Assembly: GCA_030685065.1 (NCBI GenBank) | Contig: JAUXQH010000017.1 | Span: 62,001-126,000, forward strand | Source: Pseudomonadota bacterium | GTDB lineage: Bacteria > Myxococcota_A > UBA796 > SXON01 | Direction: 5' to 3' | Length of the DNA stretch: 64,000 bases | Shown here: positions 43,803-52,917 of the stretch, piece by piece | Layout: each line of letters begins with the position of its first letter | Position numbering within the stretch: the stretch's first letter is position 1 | Program-made: the position numbers and the translations under genes | Notes under the pieces: generated by a model | What the model saw: the letters and a program-made list of their open reading frames with translations, nothing else | Databases searched by the model: none | What the model was told of the DNA's origin: nothing

Positions 43803-45413
43803 TTGACCCTGCTGTTGCTGCTCGCGTGTACGGACAAGACCACTCTGGACGACACCGCGGGTCCTGGCGACACGGACACCGCGGACGACACCGGTCGTGA
43901 CGACACCGACATCGACCCCCGCTTCGCCGCCCTCGCCGCCGCGATCGAGGCCGACCTCGAGGAGAGCTTCGCGACGGGCGCCTCCGTGGCGGTCTACCAG
44001 GACGGTGCCATCGTCTTCGCGCGGGGCTTCGGGTCCGGACACCCCGATGAGGACCAGCCCATCGCGACGACCACGCTGTTCCAGATCGGCTCCACCACCA
44101 AGATGTTCACGGCGACCGCGCTGCTCCAGAAGGTCGAGGACGGCACGCTCTCGCTGGACTACACCCTCGCCGAGGCCGTGCCCCAGCTCGAATACGCGCT
44201 CGACGGCACCTGGAACGACCAGATCCGCGTGCGCAACCTCCTCTCCCAGGCGAGCGGGTTGTACGACTACGTCCCCTGGGACGGCGGGAGCGAGGACGCG
44301 GAGCTCGCGGACCTCACCTACGGCGACTACGCGGAGTACCTGTTCGCGATGAACCCCGCCGGGGAGTTCTGGAACTACTCGAACCCGAACTTCTCCCTCG
44401 CCGGCCTCGCGACCCAGGTCGCCGACACGCGGATGTGGCCCGACATCGTCGCGGAGGACGTGCTCCGGCCGCTCGGCATGACGCGCGCCACGTCCCGCAA
44501 GAGCGAGGTCGAGGCCGACGGGGACTACGCCACCGGCTACGGCTACCGCAACGTCAGCACCGGCGCGTTCGGCACGGTCGGGATGCGGAACGTGGTGGAC
44601 CCCGCGTGGGTGCGCCCGGCCGGCATGGTGTGGGCCACGCCGACCGAGATGATCCAGATGGCGACCTTCCTGATGCACGGCGACACCGCGGTGCTCTCGG
44701 ACTCCCTCCGCGGCGAGCTGACGAAGGAGCAGGTGTCGATCGACTACCTTCCCGACGTCCAGTCGTACGGCTACGGCGTGTTCGTCGATCGCGGGTTCTT
44801 CCTCGGCGACGCCTGGTACGAGGTCCCGAATTGGAACCACGGGGGCAACACCCTCTCGTTCACCTCGACGTTCTACATCGTGCCCGACCAGGACTTCGCC
44901 ATCTCGATCCTGTCGAACGGCTACGGGGACGACTTCAGCGGCAGCGTGGCCGCCGCGTTCGAGTCGCTGCTCACCCTGCCGGCCCCCGCCGCCGTCCCGC
45001 CCGCCTACACCTTCGACCCCGCGGGCCTCGACGCGCACGTCGGCGCCTACCTCGACGCCTACAACGTGGGGGACGTCGTGGTCAGCCGCGAGGGGGACCT
45101 GCTGTACGTCGACATGCCCCTGCTCGACGAGCTCGGCTACGTCTACGCGCGCGCGCTCACGCCGGTGAGCACCGACGTGTGGATCCTCGATCTGGATGGC
45201 ACGCCGCTCGACCTCACGTTCATCGACAGCAGCGGAGGCACGGCCTCCCAGTACATTCGCAACCGTTCGTTCGTAGTGACGCGGGTGGCGGACGAGGCTC
45301 CGGCGGCGCTCGCGCCGTCGCGGCACGCCTCGCGGGAGGAGGTCGCGGCGTGGATCGCGAGGATGAAGCTGCAGCCGTCGCCCTTGGCGACCTCGCTCGC
45401 GCGGCCGAGGTGA
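43803..45413 (+). CDS. Serine beta-lactamase/DD-peptidase-fold lipoprotein
   Basis: About 536 residues. The TTG at 43803, with GGAG five bases before it, gives MTLLLLLAC; an in-frame TTG at 43758 would add a basic n-region, so the start is not settled. After an Asp/Thr linker ([16 protein letters not shown]) the serine-hydrolase domain (about 45-400) has S97-T-T-K100 (SxxK), Y192-S-N (YxN) and NHGGNT (third-motif HGG): a complete class C/esterase-type active site. The C-terminal about 120 residues form a lipocalin-like beta region ([19 protein letters not shown]) seen in many such esterases. It is likely a surface esterase or peptidase rather than a resistance enzyme. Confidence 0.85.
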   Translation: MTLLLLLACTDKTTLDDTAGPGDTDTADDTGRDDTDIDPRFAALAAAIEADLEESFATGASVAVYQDGAIVFARGFGSGHPDEDQPIATTTLFQIGSTTKMFTATALLQKVEDGTLSLDYTLAEAVPQLEYALDGTWNDQIRVRNLLSQASGLYDYVPWDGGSEDAELADLTYGDYAEYLFAMNPAGEFWNYSNPNFSLAGLATQVADTRMWPDIVAEDVLRPLGMTRATSRKSEVEADGDYATGYGYRNVSTGAFGTVGMRNVVDPAWVRPAGMVWATPTEMIQMATFLMHGDTAVLSDSLRGELTKEQVSIDYLPDVQSYGYGVFVDRGFFLGDAWYEVPNWNHGGNTLSFTSTFYIVPDQDFAISILSNGYGDDFSGSVAAAFESLLTLPAPAAVPPAYTFDPAGLDAHVGAYLDAYNVGDVVVSREGDLLYVDMPLLDELGYVYARALTPVSTDVWILDLDGTPLDLTFIDSSGGTASQYIRNRSFVVTRVADEAPAALAPSRHASREEVAAWIARMKLQPSPLATSLARPR

Positions 45414-45422
45414 CTCGGGCCC

Positions 45423-46547
45423 TCAGGCCCCGGTGACGACGCTTCGCGCCCGCGCCCACGGCGCCAGCCCCGCCGCGATCCCCAACGTCGCGACCGCGCC
45501 CACCGCATGGATCGGCGCCACGCCGATCGCGAGGCCGATGAGCGCGAGCGCCGGCCCGCCCAGGTAGCCGAGGCCGATCACCGCTTCGTGGCGGCCGCCC
45601 GACTCGACCTCTCCGTGCCCCACGGCCATGCCGTAGTAGAGCGCCGCGTAGTACACGGCGCCCTGGCCAACGCCGAAGCCGACGAGGCCCGCGAGCACGG
45701 CGCCCGCGCTGCCGCCGCCGAGGGCGAGCCCGAAGCTGGTGAGCATGATGAAGGCGCCCACCGCGAGCATCGCCGGGCGCCCGCGCCACCCGGCCCACCG
45801 CGAGAGGACGAGGAACACGAAGAAGCGCGCGATCATCCAGGTCGAGGACAGGACCGCCGCCATGGCGCCGGTCACGCCCGCGCGGCCCCAGACGCCCGGA
45901 AGGAGCGGCGCGAGCGCGTCGAGGAGCAGGTAGCCCAGGGGGAGGATCACGCGGCTGGACCACAAGAGCAGCGGGTAGTCGCGGCCCACGGGCGCGGCGG
46001 AGGCGTGGTCGAGCGGCGCCGGATCGGGTGGGAGGCGCAGGATCGCCGCCGCGGCGACGAGGTGGAGGGCGAGCAGGACGCCGAAGGTGGTGAGGAGATC
46101 ATCCCCCGCGAAGCCGACGATCCAGAGGGCCGGGGCCACCGCGGCGGACCACGTGAGGTTGAACGTGCCGATCGCGCGGTGCAGGCCAGGACCGTGCCGC
46201 CCGCCCGCGATGTAGCCCTCGACCAGCGGCCAGAAGAGGCCGGCGGCGCCGTTGTAGAGGGGGGCGGCGATCCACAGGCCGAGCTCGGGCGGGCGCGTGG
46301 CGAGGACGATGCCCGCGAAGATCATGAGCAGGTTGGCGAGCTGCAGCGCCCCGCGCGTACCGAAGCGTCGGGCCGCCTTCCCCGCGAGGAGCGCGGCCGG
46401 CACGTAGGGGACGAACAGGGCCACCGCGAGCCAGAGGTTCTGGCGGTCCCCGAAGCCGTACGCCGCGTGGGCGAGGAAGAACATCCCGTGCGTGACGATC
46501 CCGCCGGCGGTGCTCACGAGCGCGGTCAACAGCAAGGCGGGCGACAT
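45423..46547 (-). CDS. MFS-type transporter
   Basis: The protein has 374 residues with about eleven or twelve hydrophobic segments. The N-terminal half has the MFS loop 2-3 pattern (AGKAARRFGTRGALQLAN) and the second half repeats the fold (VLSRWAGWRGRPAMLAVGAF). The length is at the short end for MFS, and the final helix is followed by a small basic tail (PWARARSVV). The substrate is unknown. It is divergent from the copper ATPase gene, sharing a 97-base gap, and convergent with the beta-lactamase-like gene. Confidence 0.8.
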   Translation of the reverse strand: MSPALLLTALVSTAGGIVTHGMFFLAHAAYGFGDRQNLWLAVALFVPYVPAALLAGKAARRFGTRGALQLANLLMIFAGIVLATRPPELGLWIAAPLYNGAAGLFWPLVEGYIAGGRHGPGLHRAIGTFNLTWSAAVAPALWIVGFAGDDLLTTFGVLLALHLVAAAAILRLPPDPAPLDHASAAPVGRDYPLLLWSSRVILPLGYLLLDALAPLLPGVWGRAGVTGAMAAVLSSTWMIARFFVFLVLSRWAGWRGRPAMLAVGAFIMLTSFGLALGGGSAGAVLAGLVGFGVGQGAVYYAALYYGMAVGHGEVESGGRHEAVIGLGYLGGPALALIGLAIGVAPIHAVGAVATLGIAAGLAPWARARSVVTGA

Positions 46548-46602
46548 GGGCGGCGGCTAACCCGCTCGATGTGGATCTTGCGTTCAGCGCGCTTCCGGAT
46601 CG

Positions 46603-46619
46603 GCTTGCCCGTCGCAAGC
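46603..46619. promoter_or_regulatory. Inverted repeat in the copA/MFS divergent gap
   Basis: GCTTGC and GCAAGC are perfect 6-bp arms around CCGTC, 25 bases before the copA start. It is a candidate operator for a metal-responsive regulator. I saw no typical CueR box. Confidence 0.3.
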
Positions 46620-46644
46620 GGCCGTTCGTGCTTACTACTGGCGG

Positions 46645-48894
46645 GTGATGGACACCGCTCCCGCCCCTCCCGAAGCCCCTCCGGACGCCGGTCCGGTCCA
46701 GACCGCCCGCCTCGCCGTCGGGGGCATGACCTGCGCCACGTGCGCGCAGCGCATCGAGAAGGTGCTCGGCCGCAAGCCGGGCGTCGCGACCGCGCAGGTG
46801 AACCTCGCGACGGAGGTCGCTACCGTGGCCTTTGCGCCCGGTGTCATCGACGTGCCCGCGCTGATCCGCGCGGTCGAGGCCGCGGGGTACACCGCCGCCC
46901 CGGCTCCGACCGACGCCGCCTCACGCGCCGCCGCCGAGGCCGTGGAGGCCGCGGTCGCGCGCCGCGATCTGTTCGTGCTGCTCGGCGCCGCCGCGCTCAC
47001 CGTGCCCCTGATCCTCCCGATGGTCGCGCACCCGCTCGGCCTCCACTGGATGCCCCCGGGCTGGCTGCAGCTCCTGCTCGCCACGCCGGTGCAGTTCGTC
47101 GCGGGGGCCCGGTTCTACCGGGGCGCGTGGGGCGCGCTGCGCGCCGGCTCCGCCAACATGGATCTGCTCGTGGTGCTCGGCACGACCGCCGCCTACGTGC
47201 TCTCCATCGCGATGCTCGTCACCGGCGGCGCCCTGTACTTCGAGAGCGCCGCGGCGGTCATCACGCTGGTCCGCCTCGGCAAGTACCTGGAGGAGCGGGC
47301 CAAGCGCTCCACCACGCAGGCGATCCGCGCGCTCATGGAGCTGCGGCCCGCCACGGCGCGGGTGCTGTCGGAGGGGCGCGAGCTCGAGGTCCCCGCGGAG
47401 TCGGTCGGGCGCGGGCGCGTGGTGGTGGTCAAGCCCGGCGAGCGGGTCCCGGTAGACGGCGCGATTGTGTTCGGGGAGAGCCAGCTCGACGAGTCGATGC
47501 TGACCGGCGAGAGCCTGCCCGTGACGAAGGGCGTCGGCCAGCCGGTGGTCGGCGGCTCTCTCAACGGGGACGGCCTCCTGCACGTCGAGGCCACCACCGT
47601 GGGCCCCGAGAGCACGCTCGCCCGGATCGTCGGGCTCGTGGAGGGCGCCCAGGCCGAGAAGGCCCCGATCCAGCACCTCGTCGACCGCGTGTCCGCCGTG
47701 TTCGTGCCGGTGGTGATCGCCCTGTCGGTCGTCACCTTCCTGGGGTGGTGGGTCGCGGGCAGCGGCGGCGAGCAGGCGATCATCAACGCGGTGAGCGTGC
47801 TCGTCATCGCGTGTCCGTGTGCGCTCGGCCTCGCGACGCCGACCGCGCTCATGGTCGGCACCGGCGCCGCCGCGCGGGCGGGCATCCTCATCAAGGACGC
47901 CGTCGCGCTCGAGCGCGCGCACGAGGTCGACGTGGTGGTGTTCGACAAGACGGGCACGCTCACCGAGGGGCGTCCCGAGGTGCGGGAGGTGCTCTCCGCG
48001 TCGATCACGCCGTCATCGACCGAGCTCGACGCGCTGCTCATGCTCGCCGCCGCCGCGCAGGCGGGGAGCGAACATCCGCTCGCGGGCGCCGTGGTGCGTG
48101 CGGCCGCCGCGCTCCAACAGCCGGGGCGGCTGCTCCCAGCGATCGAACAGTTCGTGTCATTGCCCGGGCGTGGGTTGGAAGCCACCCTCGCCGGCACGGA
48201 GGGCGCCGTCCTGATTGGGAGCCGCCGGCTCATGGCCGAGCGCGAGATCGACGTCACCGCGCTCGAAGCCCGCGCGGCCGCCGCGGAGGCCGAGGGCGCC
48301 TCGGTCATGTGGGTGGCCCAGGGCGGGCGCCTTTCCGGGGCCATCGTCGTGGCCGACCGCATCCGGGAGGGCGCCGCCGCCGCCATCGCGCGCCTCGTTC
48401 GCATGGGCATCGAGCCGGTGCTGCTCACCGGCGACAACCGCGCTACCGCCGAGGTCGTCGCGCGGGCGCTCGGCATCCCGCGCGTGATCGCGGAGGTGCT
48501 CCCGGGGGACAAGGCCCGCGAGGTGCAGGCGCTGCGGTCCGGCGGCCACGTCGTCGCGATGGTGGGAGACGGCGTGAACGACGCGCCCGCCCTGGCCGCC
48601 GCCGACGTTGGTTTTGCCATGCCAACGGGGACGGACGTGGCCAAACACACGGCGGGTGTCACGCTGATGCGGCCCGATCCCGGTTTGGTGGCGGACGCAA
48701 TCGCGATCAGTCGCGCCACGACACGCAAGATCCGACAGAACCTGTTCTGGGCGTTCATCTACAACGTCGTCGGCATCCCGCTCGCGGCGCTCGGCTTCCT
48801 CACGCCGGTGTTCGCGGGCGGGGCCATGGCCATGTCCAGCGTTTCGGTGGTTACGAACGCACTGTTGTTGCGACGGTGGCGGCCGGGGCGCTGA
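46645..48894 (+). CDS. copA: Copper-type P1B ATPase (CopA/CtpA-like)
   Basis: The protein has 749 residues. A single N-terminal heavy-metal domain has C30-A-T-C33 (GMTCATC). Membrane helices lead to the C390-P-C392 metal-transfer motif ([12 protein letters not shown]), then the phosphorylation loop with D434 (DKTGTLTEG) and [16 protein letters not shown], and two last helices ([11 protein letters not shown]). CPC together with NAL and MSSVSV in the last helices marks a Cu(I) exporter. It works at the inner membrane in copper detoxification or delivery. Strictly, Cu versus Ag specificity cannot be separated from sequence. Confidence 0.95.
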   Translation: MMDTAPAPPEAPPDAGPVQTARLAVGGMTCATCAQRIEKVLGRKPGVATAQVNLATEVATVAFAPGVIDVPALIRAVEAAGYTAAPAPTDAASRAAAEAVEAAVARRDLFVLLGAAALTVPLILPMVAHPLGLHWMPPGWLQLLLATPVQFVAGARFYRGAWGALRAGSANMDLLVVLGTTAAYVLSIAMLVTGGALYFESAAAVITLVRLGKYLEERAKRSTTQAIRALMELRPATARVLSEGRELEVPAESVGRGRVVVVKPGERVPVDGAIVFGESQLDESMLTGESLPVTKGVGQPVVGGSLNGDGLLHVEATTVGPESTLARIVGLVEGAQAEKAPIQHLVDRVSAVFVPVVIALSVVTFLGWWVAGSGGEQAIINAVSVLVIACPCALGLATPTALMVGTGAAARAGILIKDAVALERAHEVDVVVFDKTGTLTEGRPEVREVLSASITPSSTELDALLMLAAAAQAGSEHPLAGAVVRAAAALQQPGRLLPAIEQFVSLPGRGLEATLAGTEGAVLIGSRRLMAEREIDVTALEARAAAAEAEGASVMWVAQGGRLSGAIVVADRIREGAAAAIARLVRMGIEPVLLTGDNRATAEVVARALGIPRVIAEVLPGDKAREVQALRSGGHVVAMVGDGVNDAPALAAADVGFAMPTGTDVAKHTAGVTLMRPDPGLVADAIAISRATTRKIRQNLFWAFIYNVVGIPLAALGFLTPVFAGGAMAMSSVSVVTNALLLRRWRPGR

Positions 48895-48922
48895 TCGTCA
48901 GAACCCGCTGATCGTCAGAACC
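48889..48922. repeat. Tandem duplication of 17 bp at the copA 3' end
   Basis: CGCTGATCGTCAGAACC occurs twice back to back. The first unit supplies the TGA of copA (48892-48894), and the second, read on the other strand, the TGA of the convergent lipoprotein (48915-48917). Confidence 0.9.
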
Positions 48923-49718
48923 CCGCCGCACACACCAGCTCGGTGTCGCGGTCGAAGTCCTCCAGCCCGTCCAGGATCAGGTTCTGCACGCCCTCGCTCT
49001 CGTCCGTCTGGCCGAGGCTCGAGAGGTCTCGCCACACCGCGTACGCGTGCACGGAGCCGGTCCCGGCGGCGTCGGGCAGCATGATGTCGAGCTGGTAGTC
49101 CTGGTCGAAGAAGTCGCCGCCCTCCGCCTCGCCACGGCCCTCGAAGATCGCGGGGGAGGGGAGGTGCGCGCGCTCGATCACGACGGGGCCCACGCCTTCC
49201 TCATCGGTGTCGCCCGCGGACGCCGGTACGAAGCGCATCCCGCCCTTGATGTCGGCGGTGTACCGCGCGAGGACCGGCTCGATCGTGTAGGTCGTGTCCC
49301 AGGAGAGCGTGGGGGCCTCGCGCGCCTCGTACGCGGCGAGATCGCTCGTGTAGGCGCGGTCGTACTCGATGTAGGACTCGTCCCCCGTGGCGGTCTCGTA
49401 CAGGCCCTCCTGATCGAGCGCGTAGTGGACACGCTCGAAGTCCTCGAACGAGCAGGCCACCGGACCGGTGATGAAGATGCCCGTGGCATTGGCAGGATCG
49501 GCCGGGGTGGTCATCGCGACCACGGCTTGTTCGCCCTCGGTGAGGTGGGTGACCGTGCCGCGCGTGGACTCGCTCGCGAACGGGAGGAGGTTCGCCGCGG
49601 CGGCGTCGAGCTCCTCCTGGGACGCGGTGTCCCGGTTCACGAAGAACCAGTGGAACAACGCGTCGAGATCGGTGGGCGCCTCCACCGGGGGGACGCAGCC
49701 GACAAGGAGGAGCAGCAC
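48915..49718 (-). CDS. Lipoprotein of unknown function
   Basis: The protein has 267 residues. The GTG at 49718 directly follows the TAG of the upstream gene, so the leader is fixed as MLLLLVGC, Cys at 8, no charge. The mature part is acidic and beta-rich, with only two further Cys (ACSFEDFERV and the near-terminal VCAAGF). I do not recognise a family. It is the last of three lipoprotein genes in one operon. Confidence 0.7.
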   Translation of the reverse strand: MLLLLVGCVPPVEAPTDLDALFHWFFVNRDTASQEELDAAAANLLPFASESTRGTVTHLTEGEQAVVAMTTPADPANATGIFITGPVACSFEDFERVHYALDQEGLYETATGDESYIEYDRAYTSDLAAYEAREAPTLSWDTTYTIEPVLARYTADIKGGMRFVPASAGDTDEEGVGPVVIERAHLPSPAIFEGRGEAEGGDFFDQDYQLDIMLPDAAGTGSVHAYAVWRDLSSLGQTDESEGVQNLILDGLEDFDRDTELVCAAGF

Positions 49719-50780
49719 CTACTTGTCCAGCACGTACCGCAGCACGTTCGGCCCGCGGCCCTCGAGGTTGGCGGCGACGCGCCAGCTCGAGAACACGACC
49801 TGCCCGTCATCCGGGCTGAACGACACGAGCAGCGGCGCGTTGGATTGGGTGCGTTGCTCGGTGCCCTGGCGGTAGCCGACCTCGTCCGCGCGCTGGAACA
49901 CGGTCACCGCGTCGTCCACGCTCTCGATGACGGGCCAGGTGTCCAGGTCGAAGCTCACGTCGACGCGGTCGCTGCCGACGGACTCGGCCATGTCGGCGTC
50001 CATGATGTCGGCGCGCACGGTGTCGGGCTCGCCGAGCTGGGCACCGTCGGGCTCCTCGTCGTCCCCGAGGAAATCGATGCGATCGGGCCAACAGAGCTCG
50101 ATGACATCGTACGACCAATCGGAGGCGTACACGAAGCCGCCATTGGAGACATAGTCGCGAATGGCGGTGCGCACGGCGGTCACGACACCGGCGGTGTCAC
50201 TGCCGTTCGTGTCGTAGATCACGTCCTCCTCGATGTGGCCGCCCGCGAAGAACAGGGCGCCGAACTCGGCGAGGTTGTCGGAGCCGGAGAGGAACTGCCC
50301 GAGCTCGTCCCCCGTGAGGCCGTCGACGAGCTGGTAGTTGGTCACGCCGACCTCGGCGAGGACGCCCTCCCAATCGTCGTAGTTGCCGGTGATGACCGCG
50401 ACGCGGCCGAGATCCGCGCCGCACGCGGGCGTGGGGACCTGGACCTCCGCGTTGTCGGGCACCTCGACGTTGAACATGTCCACGATCTCGTTGCCGTACT
50501 GCACGTACACCGTGTAGGTCTGGTCCCCGCGGAGCTCCTCGAGCGACCACGTGCCGTCGGCGGCGCTGTAGGTCTCGATGGTGTCGATCAGCTCGTCCGC
50601 GTCGTTCACGATGTGGGTGTAGACGACCGCGCCCTCGAGCCAACGCCCGCTGTTCGCGTCACACGCGCGGCCGGAGAGCGTGCTCTCGTAGACACCGCCG
50701 TAGTCCTTCACGTAGGAGACGCCGTTGTCGCTCTTGCAGGCGCCAAGGAGCGTGAAGAGCAGGATCGAGGTGCGCATCAT
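49719..50780 (-). CDS. Lipoprotein with carboxypeptidase-regulatory-like and ThuA/GATase-like regions
   Basis: The protein has 353 residues. MRTSILLFTLLGAC is a normal lipoprotein leader with Arg and Cys. Lys follows the lipidated Cys directly (CKSD), a +2 residue reported to favour inner-membrane retention in Myxococcus. Residues about 30-120 look like a carboxypeptidase-regulatory/Ig-like domain (GRACDANSGRWLEGAVVYT). The rest resembles a ThuA or glutamine-amidotransferase-like fold (RVAVITGNYDDW, ALFFAGGHIEED, IRDYVSNGGFVYASDWSYD). The start overlaps the VWA gene's stop by four bases. Confidence 0.72.
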   Translation of the reverse strand: MMRTSILLFTLLGACKSDNGVSYVKDYGGVYESTLSGRACDANSGRWLEGAVVYTHIVNDADELIDTIETYSAADGTWSLEELRGDQTYTVYVQYGNEIVDMFNVEVPDNAEVQVPTPACGADLGRVAVITGNYDDWEGVLAEVGVTNYQLVDGLTGDELGQFLSGSDNLAEFGALFFAGGHIEEDVIYDTNGSDTAGVVTAVRTAIRDYVSNGGFVYASDWSYDVIELCWPDRIDFLGDDEEPDGAQLGEPDTVRADIMDADMAESVGSDRVDVSFDLDTWPVIESVDDAVTVFQRADEVGYRQGTEQRTQSNAPLLVSFSPDDGQVVFSSWRVAANLEGRGPNVLRYVLDK

Positions 50781-52768
50781 GAGCCGCTCCCAGGGACGAC
50801 GACGTAGATGTCGAGGGTGTCGAGGAGGACGCTGCCGTCACCGACGACGTTCAGCGTGACGAGGAAGATCTGGTCTTCCGCCTGGGCCGCCACGGCGCCG
50901 CGGAAGTTCAGGGTGAACGACACGGACTCCCCGTCCGGCGAGCCGGACATCGCGTAGCTCGCGGGCTCGATGTCGGAGACGAAGCCGTGCTCGTCCCCCG
51001 CGACGATGAGCGACACGTTGTCGAACTGGACGGAGCTCACGGCGTTGGTGATCGCGTTGACGATGGTCGTGCGCAACGTGGAGCTCGATCCGCTCCAGGT
51101 GAACACGAGGTTGTCGTCGGCGACGCCGTCGCCGTCGGTGTCGGCCACGGAGTTGGTGCGCTGCGCCAGCGTGTTCATCTGCGACACGGCGGCGTTGCTG
51201 CCGACGCTGATGCCGATGAGCATCGCGCCGAGGTTGTTCGCGGCGGTGACGACGGCGCTCTGGCCGGCATCCCCGGGGCAGCCGCCCGGCGAGCCGTTGA
51301 GGCTGCGGTCGGTCGAGTCGGGGTCGCGCAGGACCGCGTCGGTCGTGTACACGATGATGGGGAGCGCGTAGTCGCGGAAGCCGAAGCCGCCGAGCGTACC
51401 GGTGCCCGACCCGTCGTTGAACTGGCCGCTGCTGCCGCCGAAGGGGTCCGAGCCCGACGAGGAGAAGGGGAACACGTCCGTGTTGCTGGTGTAGCGGCCA
51501 TCGCAGTTCTGGTCGTAGCCGACGCCGGTGAGGCCCTGGTACAGCGCCTCCATCGAGCTCTCCGGCGTGTCGCCGCCGTAGTGGAGCGGCAGGCTCGCGA
51601 GGGTGGAGGACACCACCGACGTGTTGGACGTGACCTGTTGAACGAGCTCGAACGGCTTGTCGGTGCCGGCCGAGCCATACGAGCTGAAGGCGTAGTCGTC
51701 GAAGGTGGCCACGCCGTACTCGGCGTCGGGCAGGGTCGCCGAGAGCTCGGCGACGATGCGCGAGAACTCGCTCGAGATGCCGTTCAACGTCGAGCTCATC
51801 GAGCCGGTTGTGTCGAGCAGGAACGCTACGTCCCCCATCTGGACGGAGAGCTCGAAGTCGAAGGTCTCCTCGATGGATTGACGCTCGGGCACGGTGACGT
51901 AGAGCCCCGAGATGACGGAGGTCTCGTCCATCGGGTTGGTGCCCGCCGCGACCTCGGCGCCGTCGGTGAAGCCGTCCCCATCGGAGTCGGAGTCGTACGG
52001 GTCGTAGCCGGCGGCGGCCTCGTCGCTGTCGCTGATGCCGTCCCCATCGCTGTCGCTGTCGGCGAAGTCGTAGCTGCCGTCCCCATCGGTGTCGCGGGGG
52101 GTGTCCCCACTCCCGCCCTCGACCGCGTCGGAGAAGCCGTCGCCGTCGGAGTCGTCGTCGAGGTAGTCGGGCACGCCGTCGCTGTCGGCGTCGCGCGGGG
52201 CGTCCTCGAAGGCCGAGGTGCCGGACTCGTAGATGTCCCCGACGCCGTCCCCATCCGAGTCCTCGTCGAGGTAGTCGGCGGTGCCGTCCCCGTCGGAGTC
52301 GGGGGTCGCGCAGTCGGCGCCGATCTCGTAGATGTCGTCGATGCCATCACCGTCGTCGTCCAGATCGGAGAAGGGCTTCAGGCCGTCCTCGTCGAGGTCG
52401 GTACGCGGCTCGTCGGCGTCCAAAATGCAGTTGCCGTCGGCGTCGAGGTCGCGGAAGTCCTTCTCGCCGTCCCCGTCGGTGTCCCAGGGCAGGGTGAGCG
52501 GATCGGCGTCGCCGGCCTCGGTCGCGTCGAGCACGCCGTCCCCATCGCTGTCGTCGTCCAGGTAGTCGGGGGTGCCGTCCCCGTCGGTGTCCGCCGAGGT
52601 CTCCCCGTCCTCCGCCGTCGCCTCGTCGATGTAGCCCTCGTGCAGGTCTACGATCGTGTCGCCATCGGAGTCGACGTACTCGATGATGACGGGATCGTCG
52701 GCGCTCGGGCGGGAACCCCCCGTGCAGGCCGAGAGCAGGAGCAACGAGAGGATGCCGGAACGTGGCAT
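50777..52768 (-). CDS. VWA-domain lipoprotein with Asp-rich calcium-binding repeats
   Basis: The protein has 663 residues. The ATG at 52768, after GGAGG, gives MPRSGILSLLLLSAC. Residues about 25-270 are a run of DxDGDGxxD units (DSDGDG, DLDEDG, DADSDGVPDYLDDDSDGDG) that should bind calcium in the manner of thrombospondin-3 repeats. A von Willebrand factor A domain (about 300-560) has the metal-ion-dependent adhesion site D-T-T-G-S (FLLDTTGSMSS), then TFDDYAF and GISVGSNAA. The C-terminal part is an unassigned beta region. It is likely a calcium-stiffened surface adhesin. First gene of a three-lipoprotein operon. Confidence 0.85.
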   Translation of the reverse strand: MPRSGILSLLLLSACTGGSRPSADDPVIIEYVDSDGDTIVDLHEGYIDEATAEDGETSADTDGDGTPDYLDDDSDGDGVLDATEAGDADPLTLPWDTDGDGEKDFRDLDADGNCILDADEPRTDLDEDGLKPFSDLDDDGDGIDDIYEIGADCATPDSDGDGTADYLDEDSDGDGVGDIYESGTSAFEDAPRDADSDGVPDYLDDDSDGDGFSDAVEGGSGDTPRDTDGDGSYDFADSDSDGDGISDSDEAAAGYDPYDSDSDGDGFTDGAEVAAGTNPMDETSVISGLYVTVPERQSIEETFDFELSVQMGDVAFLLDTTGSMSSTLNGISSEFSRIVAELSATLPDAEYGVATFDDYAFSSYGSAGTDKPFELVQQVTSNTSVVSSTLASLPLHYGGDTPESSMEALYQGLTGVGYDQNCDGRYTSNTDVFPFSSSGSDPFGGSSGQFNDGSGTGTLGGFGFRDYALPIIVYTTDAVLRDPDSTDRSLNGSPGGCPGDAGQSAVVTAANNLGAMLIGISVGSNAAVSQMNTLAQRTNSVADTDGDGVADDNLVFTWSGSSSTLRTTIVNAITNAVSSVQFDNVSLIVAGDEHGFVSDIEPASYAMSGSPDGESVSFTLNFRGAVAAQAEDQIFLVTLNVVGDGSVLLDTLDIYVVVPGSGS

Positions 52769-52917
52769 GAGAGGCCTCCGAGCCGAACAGTCTACCGGAA
52801 AGATGGAGCCTTCGCAGCAGGTCCTCGCCGTGGAGGCCGCCCTTCTACACATACACGCCGCTTACAGGGCGGGAACTGTGCCGTACGGCCGATGTCGTGG
52901 ATGCGGAAGAGGTTCAA

